In this document: positions 8,041-15,678 of the stretch, one piece after another | Numbering within the stretch: the first letter of the stretch is position 1 | How the letters are laid out: every line of letters begins with the position of its first letter | Assembly: GCA_902788035.1 (NCBI GenBank) | Contig: CADAIL010000028.1 | Coordinates: forward strand, 1-32,796 | Length of the DNA stretch: 32,796 nucleotides | Origin: an uncultured Lachnospiraceae bacterium | GTDB taxonomy: Bacteria > Bacillota > Clostridia > Lachnospirales > Lachnospiraceae | Direction: 5' to 3' | Notes under the pieces: model-generated | The model's database searches: none | Told to the model about the DNA's origin: nothing | The model's input: only the letters and a program-made list of their open reading frames with translations | Made by a program: the position numbers and the translations under genes

Positions 8041-8344
8041 GTTAATGTCTCTTTATATAAATTAAGATTAGCATAAAAACATTAAAAAGTAAATATAATT
8101 CGTACTGCGAACTTATATGCGTAGAGCAGAGTCGTGGCAGCAGTACAGGCCGCGATCGAAGCTCGTTTCCGGAGCAATGCAGAATATGGCTTCTGATTCA
8201 CGGAATTTCAGTAGCATTTTTACTTAAAGATATGTAAAATTAAATAGACATAATTTGGACAGCATGAAAAATCAAGGAGCACACAGGCGGACCCGGGTGC
8301 ATCAGACCACCGCAGGAACACAGCGTGAAGACAGGGAAAATAGT
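8041..8344. other. Divergent intergenic region, decarboxylase / HAD gene
   Basis: The first 60 bases are AT-rich with TATAAA-like hexamers on the minus strand and probably hold the decarboxylase promoter, though no good -35 was found. GTACTGC (8102-8108) and GCAGTAC (8140-8146) form an inverted repeat. AT-rich sequence at 8218-8252 may hold the promoter of the HAD gene. An open frame upstream of 8345 beginning at TTG 8255 has no coding character. No other gene was seen. Confidence 0.4.
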
Positions 8345-9160
8345 ATGTACAAAATTATTGCAAGTGATCTGGATGACACTTTACTTAACACAAAAACTCG
8401 CCGGATAGATAAGAGGAACCTCGAAGCTATTCGCAGGGCGTCGGAACTGGGTGTCAAGTTCGTGCCGGCGAGCGGCCGAGGTTACGCGACAATTCAGAAG
8501 ACTCTGGAGGAGCTCGGGCTCAGAGATAAGGAGAATGAGTACATCATCTCTTTTAACGGCGGAGCAATCACGGAAAATAAGAATAACAGACGGCTTTACT
8601 TTAAGGGAATCACATATGAGAAAATGAAGATGATCTTTGACGCCGGCCAGAGCTATGATGTATGTACTCACATCTACACGGATGACACGGTCTACATTTA
8701 TAACATCAATGAGGGCGAGGAAAAGTTCCTGTGGCACCGTATGGATTACATTCCGATCAGGAAAGAGGAGATACAAATGTTGGCTGACAAGCCGCTGGCC
8801 AAAATCCTCTTCCAGAATACAGATGTTAAGTATCTTGAGAAGATTGCTAAAGATCTGGAACCGATCACCGGCGACACATTCGTCAGCTATTCGTCGAATC
8901 GCTATCTCGAGTTCAATCAGCAGGGAGTCAATAAGGGTCAGGGGCTTCTCAGCCTGGCTGAGATCCTCGGAGTGGATCCCAAAGATACGATTGCGATCGG
9001 AGACAATGACAATGATCTCACAATGATTCAGGCGGCGGGCCTTGGCTGCTGCGTAAGCAACGCTACGGAAGCGGTCAAGAAGAACAGCGACTATATCGCC
9101 GAGGCAGACTGTGACGAGGGCGGCGTCGCGGAAATCATCGAAAAATTTGTACTGCAATAA
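8345..9160 (+). CDS. Cof-type HAD-IIB family phosphatase
   Basis: A cytoplasmic hydrolase of the haloacid dehalogenase superfamily with a C2B cap, which dephosphorylates small metabolites such as sugar phosphates or flavin precursors. It has the nucleophile motif DLDDTLL at the N-terminus, a Ser/Thr motif in the first third (ISFNGG), a conserved Lys in NKGQGL, and the metal motif GDNDNDLTMI. The start at ATG 8345 follows ACAGGGA and places DLDDT at residue 8, as in the family. The 271-aa length is typical. A hairpin after the stop ends the transcript. Substrate unknown. Confidence 0.92.
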   Translation: MYKIIASDLDDTLLNTKTRRIDKRNLEAIRRASELGVKFVPASGRGYATIQKTLEELGLRDKENEYIISFNGGAITENKNNRRLYFKGITYEKMKMIFDAGQSYDVCTHIYTDDTVYIYNINEGEEKFLWHRMDYIPIRKEEIQMLADKPLAKILFQNTDVKYLEKIAKDLEPITGDTFVSYSSNRYLEFNQQGVNKGQGLLSLAEILGVDPKDTIAIGDNDNDLTMIQAAGLGCCVSNATEAVKKNSDYIAEADCDEGGVAEIIEKFVLQ

Positions 9161-9166
9161 AAGATG

Positions 9167-9200
9167 GCCGGTTTCTCACTGCGCAGGAACCGGCTTTGTT
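9167..9200 (+). terminator. Intrinsic terminator after the HAD gene
   Basis: GCCGGTTTCT (9167-9176) pairs with AGGAACCGGC (9185-9194) with one G-U, and TTTGTT follows. It separates the HAD gene from the GTPase gene, whose start is 50 bp further on. Confidence 0.65.
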
Positions 9201-9244
9201 ATGAATTTGGACAGGGATTTGTAACAGAGAGTGAGGTTTATTTT

Positions 9245-12200
9245 ATGAAGAAAGAACATCTTGTCATCGGTATCTGCGCCCACGTTGACGCGGGAAAGAC
9301 CACGCTTTCGGAAGGTCTTCTCTATCTTGGCGGCAGCATTCGCAAGATCGGCCGGGTCGATGACAGGGACGCTTTTCTTGATACGGATGAGATGGAGCGG
9401 GCGCGCGGCATCACGATCTTCTCAAAGCAGGCCCAGTTCACTTCGCAGTCGGCGGAGGGAAATGAGCGCACATATATGCTTCTCGACACGCCGGGCCACG
9501 CGGACTTCTCGCCGGAGATGGAGCGCACGCTGCAGGTCCTCGACCTCGCGGTGCTGGTCATCAGCGCGGCGGACGGCGTGAACGCCCAGGTGCGGACGCT
9601 GTGGAAGCTGCTCGAGCACTATAATGTTCCGGTCATGATTTTTGTAAACAAGATGGATCAGATGGAGAGCATCGGTCTCTACAGCGAGAAGCGGGAGGAG
9701 ATACTTAATGAGATCCGCGAGAAGCTGAGTGGGAATGCCCTGGAATTTGCGGCTCCCGGAGATGCGGAAGGTTATTTGGCGGATTCGACGGTAACTGGAA
9801 AAGTCGCCTCTGCGTATGTAGCTTCGATGTCCGGAAAGGGAACATCCGCAGACGGAGCAGCGATATCCGGAAAGGGAGCAGTCGCAGACAGAGAGTCGAT
9901 GACTGGAAAGGGAACATCCACAGATGGAGCAGCGATATCCGGAAAGGGGACATTCGCGGACGGAGTGGCGATGTCTGCAGCAGCTGTATTTGCGGAGCGC
10001 ATTCTTGCCGATGATGCTCTCTCCGAAGCCCTCGCCCTCTGCGACGAAACTCTGCTCAATAAGTTCCTGGAGGGTGAACCGCTTACCAATATCGACGTGC
10101 GCCACCTGATCGCCGGACGAAATGTCTTTCCTGTGTTCTTCGGAGCGGCCCTACGCATGGCACAGAAAGATAAGCAGAATGAGTCCGGGGTGCCGGAGCT
10201 TTTGCTGGGGCTGGATGCATTTGCACCTGTAAGGGCATACCCGGAAGAATTCGGCGCGCGGGTGTTCAAGATCACGAGGGACGGCCGGGAGAGGCTGACC
10301 TGGATGAAGATCACGGGCGGGGAACTGTCTGTCCGCCAGGTGCTGAGCTATGCCGGACGGTCGTACGGGGCTGCGTCCGACGATGAGATGTACGACGGTA
10401 TGACCCAGGACAAGATCACACAGATCCGCTTTTACTCCGGAGAGAAGTTCACCCCGCTGCAGACTGCGGAGGCCGGCGTCGTGTGCGCGGTCTGTGGTCT
10501 CACGAAGACGTATGCAGGTCAGGGACTCGGCATGGAGGATAAGGGCGGCGAGAGTCTTCTGGTACCTGTCCTCACGTGGCAGATCCTTCTTCCCCAGGGC
10601 GAGGATCCCTTTAAGGCATATCGAAATCTGTGCATTCTCGAGGAGGAAGAGCCGGAGCTGCTGGTCAGCTACAACGAGCGAAAGAAGGAAATCACCGCGC
10701 AGCTCATGGGCGAGATCCAGCGGGAGATTCTCAAGAATCAGTGCATGCAGCGGTTCGGCATGGAAATCATGTTCGGCCGGCCGTCTGTCATTTACAAGGA
10801 GACGATCGCAGCCCCGATGGAGGGTGTCGGCCACTTTGAGCCGCTCCGCCATTATGCGGAAGTGCACCTTCTACTCGAGCCGGGCGAGCCGGGGAGCGGC
10901 CTTGTTTTCGATACAAAGTGTTCTGTCGACACGCTGGCCAAGAATTGGCAGCGGTTGATACTCACACATCTGCGGGAGAGGCGGCACCGCGGCGTTCTGA
11001 CCGGCTCCGAGATCACCGATATGAAGATCACCCTCATCGGCGGGCGGGCTCATGAGAAGCACACAGAGGGCGGCGATTTCCGCCAGGCGACTTACCGGGC
11101 TGTGCGCCAGGGACTTATGATGGCGCCGTGCGTTCTGCTTGAGCCGGTCTACAATTTCCGCATGTATCTGCCGTCGGGAAAGGTCGGCAGAGCTCAGACC
11201 GATCTGGCCAAGATGGGCGTCACATCCGTGAAGCTGGATTTCGATGGGGATACGGCAATCATGACAGGAAGCGCGCCGGTCGCAGTCTTTGGCGACTACG
11301 CGGAGACGCTCGCCTCCTACACGAAGGGGGAGGGCCGCGTCGCATATGAGATGGGCGGTTATCAGCCGTGTCGCAACACGGATGAAGTCCTTGCGGAGAT
11401 ACAGTATGATCCGGACGCGGATAAGAGAAATCCGTCAGCTTCAGTTTTCTGCTCTCACGGAGCAGGTATGATCGTGCCGTGGTATGAAGTTAGAAATTAC
11501 ATGCATGTGGATAGCGGATGGCGGGAGGGGACGCCATTTGCAGCACAGACCGGCCAGTCGGGGGCTTCGCGGGCCGGAGCGGCATTTGTGGAAGCGGATT
11601 ATGCTGCAGGAGATCTTTCGTCTTCGGAGGAAGAAAGTTCTTTTGATGAATACACCGATGACGATCCGGCAGGCTATGCCGGTGCGGAAAGCCGCAGGGC
11701 TGCCTTTAAGGTCGCGGAAGGCCGGATCGACACAAGATCCTTTAAGCAGCAGGAGAGGGATATACTTGCGGCGGAGGATGAACTCAGGGCAATATTCGAG
11801 CGCACTTACGGCCCGGTGAAGTCCCGGGTCGGACAGAGCGAGTCTTATAAGCCAAGTCGTACGGTGGCGGCGGAGATCCCTGAGAGATACAGGAAGCCGA
11901 AGCCAAAGCCGCAGAAAGAATACCTGTTGGTCGATGGCTACAATATCATTTTCGCGTGGGAGAACCTGAGAGCTCTCGCGCAGAGGGATATCAAGGCTGC
12001 AAGGGATGCGCTGCTCGATGACCTCTCCAACTACGCAGGCTATACGAAGGCCAACGTGATCTGCGTCTTCGACGCCTACAAGGTCGCGGGCGGTACGGAG
12101 CAGGTCTATCGCTACCACAACATTGACGTCATTTTCACGAAGGAGGCGGAGACTGCCGATCTCTATATCGAGAAGGCAGCCCACGAGCTCACGAAGCAGT

Positions 12201-12433
12201 ATTCGGTCAAAGTCGCGACCTCAGATGCTGTAGAGCAGGTAATCATTTACGGGGCGGGAGCCGTGCGGCTCTCCGCGATGAATTTCTACGAGGAGGTCAG
12301 ATCCGCGGAGCGGGAGATGAAGGCGACGTTTGTCGCGGATGACACGGACGTGCGTCAGCGCGTCGGAAGTTCGCTGAAGGACGAGCTCGAAAAAGCGCTG
12401 ACAGGGACGGAGCTTTCCGACAAGACAGATTAA
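9245..12433 (+). CDS. Tet(M)/EF-G-like ribosomal GTPase fused to a Rae1/YacP-type NYN endonuclease domain
   Basis: A 1062-aa protein. The N-terminal part is a translational GTPase of the ribosomal-protection family: G1 AHVDAGKT (12-19), RGITIFSKQ, G3 DTPGH, G4 NKMD, then EF-G domains II-V with regions resembling Tet(M) such as GRPSVIYKET and EF-G domain IV/V. A four-copy 12-residue repeat (about 196-243) is inserted in the G domain. A conserved SVFCSHGAG stretch and an acidic linker precede a NYN/PIN-like domain (about 892-1045) closely resembling Rae1/YacP. Its acidic residues are retained: Asp897 in VDGYN, Asp943 in VFDAY, Glu967/Asp972 in EAETAD, Asp994 in TSDAVEQ. Rae1 cuts mRNA in the ribosomal A site, so the fusion suggests an A-site GTPase that carries its own nuclease. 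ATG 9245 has a GAGG before it. Tetracycline resistance is not implied. Confidence 0.88.
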   Translation: MKKEHLVIGICAHVDAGKTTLSEGLLYLGGSIRKIGRVDDRDAFLDTDEMERARGITIFSKQAQFTSQSAEGNERTYMLLDTPGHADFSPEMERTLQVLDLAVLVISAADGVNAQVRTLWKLLEHYNVPVMIFVNKMDQMESIGLYSEKREEILNEIREKLSGNALEFAAPGDAEGYLADSTVTGKVASAYVASMSGKGTSADGAAISGKGAVADRESMTGKGTSTDGAAISGKGTFADGVAMSAAAVFAERILADDALSEALALCDETLLNKFLEGEPLTNIDVRHLIAGRNVFPVFFGAALRMAQKDKQNESGVPELLLGLDAFAPVRAYPEEFGARVFKITRDGRERLTWMKITGGELSVRQVLSYAGRSYGAASDDEMYDGMTQDKITQIRFYSGEKFTPLQTAEAGVVCAVCGLTKTYAGQGLGMEDKGGESLLVPVLTWQILLPQGEDPFKAYRNLCILEEEEPELLVSYNERKKEITAQLMGEIQREILKNQCMQRFGMEIMFGRPSVIYKETIAAPMEGVGHFEPLRHYAEVHLLLEPGEPGSGLVFDTKCSVDTLAKNWQRLILTHLRERRHRGVLTGSEITDMKITLIGGRAHEKHTEGGDFRQATYRAVRQGLMMAPCVLLEPVYNFRMYLPSGKVGRAQTDLAKMGVTSVKLDFDGDTAIMTGSAPVAVFGDYAETLASYTKGEGRVAYEMGGYQPCRNTDEVLAEIQYDPDADKRNPSASVFCSHGAGMIVPWYEVRNYMHVDSGWREGTPFAAQTGQSGASRAGAAFVEADYAAGDLSSSEEESSFDEYTDDDPAGYAGAESRRAAFKVAEGRIDTRSFKQQERDILAAEDELRAIFERTYGPVKSRVGQSESYKPSRTVAAEIPERYRKPKPKPQKEYLLVDGYNIIFAWENLRALAQRDIKAARDALLDDLSNYAGYTKANVICVFDAYKVAGGTEQVYRYHNIDVIFTKEAETADLYIEKAAHELTKQYSVKVATSDAVEQVIIYGAGAVRLSAMNFYEEVRSAEREMKATFVADDTDVRQRVGSSLKDELEKALTGTELSDKTD
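9830..9973 (+). repeat. Four tandem 36-bp repeats inside the GTPase gene
   Basis: Copies at 9830-9865, 9866-9901, 9902-9937 and 9938-9973 each encode a 12-residue unit of the form SGKGTSADGAAI. A degenerate 39-bp copy precedes them (9791-9829). The period is a multiple of three, so the frame is kept. Copies 1 and 3 are nearer to each other than to 2 and 4, which suggests duplication of a 72-bp dimer. Confidence 0.9.
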
Positions 12434-12453
12434 TCTGTGAAATGACAGTAAAA

Positions 12454-12499
12454 AAGTGCAGCTATTGGAAAGTAATCCTGATAGCTGCACTTATTATTT
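12454..12499. terminator. Bidirectional terminator between the GTPase gene and tex
   Basis: AAGTGCAGCTAT (12454-12465) pairs perfectly with ATAGCTGCACTT (12481-12492). A-rich sequence precedes and T-rich sequence follows, so it can act on both converging genes. Confidence 0.85.
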
Positions 12500-12515
12500 G
12501 TCTTTTATGAAGAGA

Positions 12516-14717
12516 TTAATTCTTCTTTTTCAGACCTTTCATTGTCAGAGAAATGCGCTTCTTCTCCGTATCCGCCGAGAGGACCTTGACCTGCACGACG
12601 TCGCCGACGCTCACGACGTCTAGCGGATGCTTGACATAGGAGTCGGAGAGCTGAGAGATGTGGACCAGGCCGTCCTGATGTACTCCGATGTCCACAAATG
12701 CGCCGAAGTCGATGACGTTTCGCACTGTGCCGGTAAGCACCATGCCGGGCTTAAGGTCCGAGATCTCCATGACGTCGCTCCGAAGGATCGGACCGTCAAG
12801 CTTCTCTCGCGGGTCGCGGCCGGGCTTTTCGAGCTCACCGATGATATCGTGGAGCGTGTACTCGCCGATTCCGAGGATCCCAGCCAGAGACTTCTCATCG
12901 ATGGTCTTCAGCCTTGTGCGGATCTCGCGGGTCTTTCCGGAAGCGATATCCTTTTCGCTGTAGCCGAGACCTTCGAGCAGCTTTCTTGTCGCATCGTAGC
13001 TCTCCGGGTGGACGCCGGTCATATCGAGCGGCTCCTCGCCGCCACTGATCCTCAGGAAGCCTGCGCTCTGTTCAAATGCTTTCGGCCCCAGCTTTGGAAC
13101 CTTAAGCAGCGCTCTGCGGTTCCTGAAAATGCCGTTCTCCTCGCGGTAGGTCACGATGTTCTTCGCAATCGTCTTATTGATGCCGGAGATATAGGAAAGG
13201 AGAGCGGCGGAGGCGGTGTTTACGTCAACGCCGACGCGGTTCACGCAGTCCTCAACGACACCGGTCAGGGCTTCGTTCAGCTTTGTCTGGTTCATGTCAT
13301 GCTGATACTGGCCGACTCCGATTGACTTCGGGTCAATCTTGACCAGCTCTGCCAGCGGATCCTGAAGCCTTCGGGCGATGGAGGCAGCACCGCGGGCTGC
13401 TACATCGTGGTCCGGGAACTCTTCCGCGGCCAGCTTGCTGGCTGAGTAGACGGATGCGCCGGCTTCATTGACGATGACGTAGGAGAGATTCTCGTAGAGG
13501 TCCGGGCGGCAGCCCTTCGGCGGCTTGCCCTGGCGAAATTCCTTGATGAAGTCGACAATCAGGGCTTCGGACTCGCGGGAAGCGGTTCCGTTGCCTACGG
13601 AGAACAGGTCGACATTGTATTTATCAACGAGCTGTTTCACGACTCTTTTTGCATCCTCGACCTTGTTTCGCGGGGCGGTCGGGAAAATGATGCAGGAGTC
13701 AAGCAGTTTGCCGGTGGCGTCGACGACGGCAAGCTTGCAGCCATTTGCAAATCCCGGATCCCAGCCCAAAACTACCTTGCCCGCAATCGGGGGCTGCATG
13801 AGCAGCTGGGAGAGATTCTTGCCGAAGACGGCGATCGCCGCCTCCTGAGCTTTCTCTGTCGCGTCGCTGCGGAGCTCGGACTCGATGGATGGCGCAATCA
13901 GGCGCTTGTAGGCGTCGGCGGCAGCCTCCTCGAGATACTTGCCGGTGACCGGGTGCTTGCGGACGCCAATCTTGAGGTCAAGATAGGTGAGAATGTCCTC
14001 TGTCGGAGCCGCGACCTTGAGCGTGAGGACCTTCTCCTTCTCGCCGCGGTTCAGGGCGAGAACCCTGTGGCCGGGGAGAGTCTTCAGATTCTCATTGTAA
14101 TCGTAGTAATTTTCATAGACGGATTCTGCCTGCGCATCCTTGGCTGAGGACACCAGCACGCCGTCAGAGAGTGTCTTGCGCCGTATGAACGAGCGGTACT
14201 GGGCATTGTCCGAGATCTCCTCGGCAATGATGTCTTCCGCCATCTGGATCGCGTCGGCAGCGGTCTCGATGCCGAGCTCGGCATTTATAAAGGAAGCCGC
14301 ATATTCCTCCGGGCTCATGGACGGATTCATCTCGCGCAGAAACTCCGCGAGCGGGGCGAGGCCCTTTTCGCGGGCGACCATCGCGCGGGTGCGTCTCTTC
14401 TGCTTGTAGGGCCGATAGAGGTCCTCGAGAGCGACCATGGTCTCGGCGGCAGAAATCTGGGCAGCGAGTTCTTTTGTGAGCTTGCCCTGTTCTTCGATGG
14501 ATTTGAGAATTGTCTCTCTGCGCTCGTCGAGGTTCCGGAGATACTTCAGCCGTTCATCGAACTGACGGAGGATCTCATCGTCAAGGCCGCCCGTTTTGTC
14601 CTTTCTGTACCTTGCAATAAACGGGATGGTATTGCCCTCGTCAATAAGTTCGATGACTGCATTTGCCTGTGCAGCAGTGATATTCAGTTCATTAGAAATT
14701 GTTTTTGCTATATCCAT
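12516..14717 (-). CDS. tex: Tex-family RNA-binding S1 protein
   Basis: Tex is a cytoplasmic nucleic-acid-binding accessory factor of transcription related to Spt6. The 733-aa protein shows the order expected: an N-terminal helical domain (NTIPFIARYRKDKTGGLDDE), a central YqgF/RNase H-like domain (VLGWDPGFANGCKLAVVD, GNGTASRE), helix-hairpin-helix motifs (VNTASAALLSYISGI), and a C-terminal S1 domain (GMVLTGTVRNVIDFGAFVDI, DGLVHISQLS). ATG 14717 is chosen because family members start at the MDIA-like position. The frame remains open to an ATG at 14762 with no ribosome site. No Shine-Dalgarno precedes 14717, and an extended -10 places the transcript start almost on the ATG. The length is normal. 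Confidence 0.95.
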   Translation of the reverse strand: MDIAKTISNELNITAAQANAVIELIDEGNTIPFIARYRKDKTGGLDDEILRQFDERLKYLRNLDERRETILKSIEEQGKLTKELAAQISAAETMVALEDLYRPYKQKRRTRAMVAREKGLAPLAEFLREMNPSMSPEEYAASFINAELGIETAADAIQMAEDIIAEEISDNAQYRSFIRRKTLSDGVLVSSAKDAQAESVYENYYDYNENLKTLPGHRVLALNRGEKEKVLTLKVAAPTEDILTYLDLKIGVRKHPVTGKYLEEAAADAYKRLIAPSIESELRSDATEKAQEAAIAVFGKNLSQLLMQPPIAGKVVLGWDPGFANGCKLAVVDATGKLLDSCIIFPTAPRNKVEDAKRVVKQLVDKYNVDLFSVGNGTASRESEALIVDFIKEFRQGKPPKGCRPDLYENLSYVIVNEAGASVYSASKLAAEEFPDHDVAARGAASIARRLQDPLAELVKIDPKSIGVGQYQHDMNQTKLNEALTGVVEDCVNRVGVDVNTASAALLSYISGINKTIAKNIVTYREENGIFRNRRALLKVPKLGPKAFEQSAGFLRISGGEEPLDMTGVHPESYDATRKLLEGLGYSEKDIASGKTREIRTRLKTIDEKSLAGILGIGEYTLHDIIGELEKPGRDPREKLDGPILRSDVMEISDLKPGMVLTGTVRNVIDFGAFVDIGVHQDGLVHISQLSDSYVKHPLDVVSVGDVVQVKVLSADTEKKRISLTMKGLKKKN

Positions 14718-14724
14718 AGGTGCA

Positions 14725-14754
14725 AGTATACCACAGAGGGGGTGGTTCCCGCAA
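14725..14754 (-). promoter_or_regulatory. Promoter for tex, possibly leaderless
   Basis: On the minus strand TTGCGG (14754-14749), an 18-bp spacer and an extended -10 TGGTATACT (14733-14725) predict a start near 14718, one base from the ATG at 14717. Confidence 0.45.
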
Positions 14755-14789
14755 ATTTTCATGAGAATTCTGCGCTGTGTATGCCAAGA

Positions 14790-15345
14790 GGCAGCAATTG
14801 CTCCTCAGAATCAAGAATTTGCTGCCTCTGCCGAAGACCCGAAGAAACCTGCCAGGACCAAAGGCAGCAATCTCGCCTCAGAAGCAGGAATTTGCTGCCT
14901 CAGCCGAGGACCCGAAGAAACACCCCAAGGTCAAAGGCAGCAAACACGCCTCAGAAGCAGGAATTTGCTGCCTCAGCCGAGGCCCCGATGAAACTCGCCA
15001 AGTCCAAAGGCAGCAAACACGCCTCAGAAGCAGGAATTTGCTGCCTCAGCCGAGGACCCGAAGAAACACTCCAAGGTCAAAGGCAGCAAACACGCCTCAG
15101 AAGCAGGAATTTGCTGCCTCAGCCGGAAGACCCGATGAAACTCGCCAGGACCAAAGGCAGCAAACACGCCTCAGAAGCAGGAATTTGCTGCCTCTGCCGT
15201 TGACCCGATGAAACTCGCCAGGACCAAAGGCAGCAATCTCGCCTTGGAAGCAGGAATTTGCTGCCTCAGCCGAAGACCCGAAGAAACACCCCAAGGTCAA
15301 AGGCAGCAAACACGCCTCAGAAGCAGGAATTTGCTGCCTTTGACC
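14790..15345. repeat. Array of eight 73-bp hairpin repeats
   Basis: GGCAGCAA recurs at 14790, 14863, 14936, 15009, 15082, 15156, 15229 and 15302, a period of 73 bp (once 74). Each unit begins with an inverted repeat, AGGCAGCAAA against TTTGCTGCCT, around a loop of about 19 nt containing CCTCAGAAGCAGG. A conserved 35-bp linker follows. The linkers fall into two types that largely alternate, one ending CACCCCAAGGTC and the other CTCGCCAGGACC. The last unit stops after its hairpin. The region is intergenic, between the divergent genes tex and the gmk-like kinase. A 73-bp period shifts frame at every copy, so it is not a protein repeat. Linkers are conserved, so it is not CRISPR. Function unknown. 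Confidence 0.9.
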
Positions 15346-15379
15346 TTGATTCGGAGTGATTCATCAGTCTTCAGCCTGA

Positions 15380-15606
15380 GGCAGCAGTTCAGACGGCCGT
15401 AGTTGTAGTGCGTAAAAGGCGCAAGACATCCATCTTCGAGAGAAAAACATTGTCGGTCCGACCGGAGAAATCGGAAAAGGCGAAGCCTTTTACTAGTTCG
15501 ATGGAAGGACCGACGTTTTTCGATGAAGATGGTGCTTGCGCCTGTCTGGAACTATAGCGTCGGCCGTCCGAACTACTGCCGGCGGGTGGCCGTCTGAACT
15601 ACTGCC
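15380..15606. repeat. Long imperfect palindrome (about 227 bp)
   Basis: Matched arms nest around a centre at 15483. Outer arms are 15380-15399 with 15561-15580 (18 of 20 paired). Then come GGCGCAAG 15418-15425 with 15535-15542, CCATCTTC 15430-15437 with 15525-15532, GAAAAAC 15442-15448 with 15515-15521, GTCGGTCC 15452-15459 with 15507-15514, and AAAAGGC/GCCTTTT around a GAA loop (15475-15491). A second copy of the right outer arm lies at 15588-15606 and matches the left arm at 18 of 19 positions. No gene lies inside. It could be a structured RNA or a MITE-like element; no transposase or target duplication is seen. Confidence 0.8.
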
Positions 15607-15640
15607 GGTAGACTGAAATACGCGGGCAACCGCATAGCAC

Positions 15641-15669
15641 TTGATTTTTGTTTGCATTCTAGATAGAAT
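15641..15669 (+). promoter_or_regulatory. Promoter of the gmk-holB-ricT-trmN6-rsmI cluster
   Basis: TTGATT (15641-15646), a 17-bp spacer and TAGAAT (15664-15669) predict a start near 15676, about 3 nt before ATG 15679. The first gene has no Shine-Dalgarno, which fits a leaderless message. Confidence 0.6.
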
Positions 15670-15678
15670 AGATTAATT

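Noticed and set aside
8255..8344. 30-residue extension of the HAD protein starting at TTG 8255
   Set aside because: The residues are unlike the family N-terminus and ACAGGGA precedes ATG 8345, where DLDDT is correctly placed.
8381..9157. 258-codon open frame on the minus strand
   Set aside because: Antisense to the HAD phosphatase, which has all catalytic motifs on the plus strand.
11441..12184. 247-codon open frame on the minus strand
   Set aside because: Antisense to the NYN part of the GTPase fusion; no independent coding evidence.
9245..12433. Tetracycline resistance gene
   Set aside because: The GTPase part resembles Tet(M), but chromosomal relatives with extra domains need not confer resistance, and the key domain IV loops could not be verified by eye.
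14742..15211. Open frames of 130-153 codons on the plus strand through the repeat array
   Set aside because: A 73-bp unit shifts frame each copy and is stop-free in several frames by composition; there is no ribosome site and the products are frame-cycled repeats.
14790..15345. CRISPR array
   Set aside because: The segments between the inverted repeats are themselves conserved in two types, the period is 73 bp throughout, and no cas gene is present.
15380..15606. Retron or group II intron RNA
   Set aside because: No reverse transcriptase is encoded nearby, and no domain V-like or msr/msd signature was recognised.
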